Source: JBFLVQ01 sp040758525 (lineage in GTDB: Bacteria; Acidobacteriota; Blastocatellia; Chloracidobacteriales; JADJPF01). From it: a stretch of DNA of 15,787 nt. The notes below the pieces were generated by a model. It did not search any database. It was given only the letters and a program-made list of their open reading frames with translations, and had not been told where the DNA came from. The position numbers and the translations under genes were made by a program. The DNA is taken from the NCBI GenBank assembly GCA_040758525.1, contig JBFLVQ010000144.1:1-15787 (forward strand). The letters run 5' to 3'. This document shows, one piece after another, positions 14,626-15,787 of this stretch. Position 1 is the first letter of the stretch. Every line of letters begins with the position of its first letter.

Positions 14626-15492
14626 TCAGTTTTTCATACGTGCCAGACAAGCAAGTAATTCTTCACGCATACGAGCCGTGCTGGCATGTGCACGCCGGCC
14701 ATGACCAGGCAATACCCATTCGAACCTGTAATCGAGCAATCGCTCCATAGAGCGTATCTGTTCAGACCAGGAGTACCAACAGACACTCTTAGATGCATTG
14801 AGGGAACGATATTGTGGTGACCACCATAGATGATCGCCACTAAATAGATAGCGATTACGATAGAGTAGCACGATATGGCCAGGTGTATGGCCTGGGGTAG
14901 GAATGGTAAGCAGTTCGTCATCAAGCGAGATAGCATCCCAACCGTTTAGCACATGTTCAACATCTCTAACAGTCTGTACAATATCGTCATTATGCATAAT
15001 ACGTTTAGCGCCAAAATGGCGTGCCCATTGTTGCTGATCTGCAACATCATCGCGATGTGTTAGAAAGATTGTCTCTACACCACCTAATTCCGCTATACGC
15101 TTAACTAACGGTTGTGTAAAACGAGGTGAATCGATGAGTATGTTTCCTTTTGCACGTACAATCAAGTAACTAGATGCTCCGTAGGAAGACTCACTGGCAA
15201 AGCCACAAAAATAGACACCATTCTCGATCTCTTCAGGAAAAGCAGCGATAGCTGCCTTGACAGGATGTTGTCCAAGTGCGCCGATCGAGGCAGTAGGACA
15301 AGAGACTAACGCCTTGAGCGCTGCTAGCTCTGCTTCAGCAGTCTCAGGTTGATGATAGACAGCCGACTGTTCACCTGCGCTTTTGAACGTATCAGGGGCA
15401 ATCTGACGACATAGATCGCAATCTATGCAACTGCTATCAACATAAAAATCCCCCCTGACATTCTCTTCTCTTCTTAGTTTAACTAATGCCAT
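14626..15492 (-). CDS. 4Fe-4S ferredoxin / metallo-beta-lactamase-fold fusion
   Basis: 288 residues. The N-terminal ferredoxin module has C22, C25, C28 (CIDCDLC) and C65-P66, ligands for one 4Fe-4S cluster. Residues about 90-280 form a metallo-beta-lactamase fold: THRDDVADQ (145-153), HTPGH (202-206), GDH (219-221) and PGHGRRAH (262-269). The usual HxHxDH metal motif is replaced by H146...D148/D149...D152-Q153. Similar ferredoxin-hydrolase fusions occur, from memory, in cyanobacteria and plants with THRDDVADH, where our Gln153 would be His. The metal site may thus be altered. Electron transfer or a redox-gated hydrolase is a guess. GAGG (15502-15499) lies 6 nt before the ATG at 15492; an in-frame TTG five codons upstream lacks such support. 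Cytoplasmic; no link to the kinase operon is evident. Confidence 0.9.
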   Translation of the reverse strand: MALVKLRREENVRGDFYVDSSCIDCDLCRQIAPDTFKSAGEQSAVYHQPETAEAELAALKALVSCPTASIGALGQHPVKAAIAAFPEEIENGVYFCGFASESSYGASSYLIVRAKGNILIDSPRFTQPLVKRIAELGGVETIFLTHRDDVADQQQWARHFGAKRIMHNDDIVQTVRDVEHVLNGWDAISLDDELLTIPTPGHTPGHIVLLYRNRYLFSGDHLWWSPQYRSLNASKSVCWYSWSEQIRSMERLLDYRFEWVLPGHGRRAHASTARMREELLACLARMKN

Positions 15493-15519
15493 ATCACACC
15501 TCGCCAAAAAACTTATTAA

Positions 15520-15787
15520 TTAACGCCAGTTCAAGATAAGAATTAAAAGCCTGCAGGGCGAAATACCTTTAGCTTGGCAAGTAATTGCCAAGAACGGTTA
15601 GCAGTAGTGTATAAAGCCCGGAACGGGCGGCATAATTAAGAGAAATCATCATGAATTTATCTTTCATACTTAATAATTTACTATGTCGTCGTTTCACGAC
15701 TCTGCTTGTTATCTCATTCCATTCTTGGCAATTACTTGCCAAGCTAAAGATATTTCGCCCTGCGGGCTTATCTCGAATTGACGTTAA
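15520..15787. mobile_element. MITE-like element with long terminal inverted repeats
   Basis: The left arm 15520-15597 and right arm 15719-15787 are reverse complements with six mismatches, all transitions, plus a 9-nt insertion in the left arm (after 15540). Ends read TTAACG...CGTTAA. Each arm contains the palindrome CTTGGCAA-4 nt-TTGCCAAG (15573-15592 and 15724-15743). The 121-bp centre holds a further small stem, GCCCG-GAA-CGGGC (15616-15628). No transposase fits inside, so a non-autonomous element moved by another transposase, or a large REP-type hairpin, is likely. The right boundary coincides with the window edge, so its true end and target duplication cannot be seen. It starts 28 bp upstream of the ferredoxin fusion gene and thus makes up that gene's promoter region. 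Confidence 0.65.
15651..15787 (+). CDS. Doubtful ORF open to the window edge
   Basis: An ATG at 15651 opens a + strand frame that stays open for 45 codons to the end of the window. It begins MNLSFILNNL and ends PAGLSRIDV, and its second half is read through the right inverted-repeat arm. The ribosome site is weak (AAGAGA, 10 nt or so upstream). It has no recognisable domain and is most likely a chance frame in the repeat. It would matter only if it continues into a real gene beyond the window. Confidence 0.15.
   Translation, partial: MNLSFILNNLLCRRFTTLLVISFHSWQLLAKLKIFRPAGLSRIDV

Noticed and set aside
15493..15507. TTG start at 15507 for the ferredoxin fusion
   Set aside because: The ATG at 15492 has GAGG 6 nt upstream, while the TTG has no ribosome site and the extra five residues add no ferredoxin sequence.
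15573..15592. TTGGCAAGTAATTGCC as a sigma-54 promoter
   Set aside because: GG and GC are separated by 9, not 10, bases, and the sequence is a perfect palindrome found in both arms of the repeat element, which explains it better.

Overview
The window comes from a diderm, kinase-rich bacterium that I cannot place in a phylum. A lipobox protein and a probable second exported protein argue for an outer membrane or at least a lipoprotein pathway. The Hanks-type kinases joined to FHA, TPR and WD40 modules resemble, from memory, proteins of Planctomycetota, Chloroflexota, Myxococcota and some large gammaproteobacteria. The DNA is moderately AT-rich by eye and codon use looks even across the genes. 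No tRNA, rRNA, CRISPR array or complete transposase gene was seen.

Layout. Positions 131-3197 (+) hold a protein that joins a NadD-like adenylyltransferase to a NAD kinase, then a GAF/AAA+/Fis sigma-54 activator. The 241-bp gap 3198-3438 carries two stem-loops, a sigma-54-like promoter match and an overlapping -10 box. A five-gene operon follows on the + strand (3439-13368): an FHA/zinc-ribbon/Ser-Thr kinase; a GYF_2-like, Cys-rich, polytopic membrane protein; a small lipoprotein; a 1627-residue kinase-TPR-WD40 protein with five membrane segments; and a second FHA/zinc-ribbon/kinase paralogous to the first. The operon runs tail-to-tail into a 7-bladed WD40 exported protein (13379-14407, -), which is preceded by an unannotated 22-codon hydrophobic ORF. 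Next is a 4Fe-4S ferredoxin/metallo-beta-lactamase fusion (14626-15492, -). The right edge is a 268-bp element with long imperfect terminal inverted repeats, probably MITE-like, starting 28 bp upstream of that last gene.

How the genes may work together (inference). The operon has the parts of a trans-envelope phospho-signalling system. The large kinase puts a kinase and two WD40 propellers in the cytoplasm and about 200 residues in the periplasm, where the lipoprotein could be a partner. The two soluble FHA kinases could read and amplify phosphothreonine marks, and the GYF_2-like membrane protein could dock partners. The sigma-54 activator encoded just upstream may drive the operon through the sigma-54-like site, using the 19-bp palindrome as its enhancer. 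The most unusual observation is that each WD40 propeller of the large kinase is interrupted by a two-helix membrane hairpin, in both cases at its first blade.
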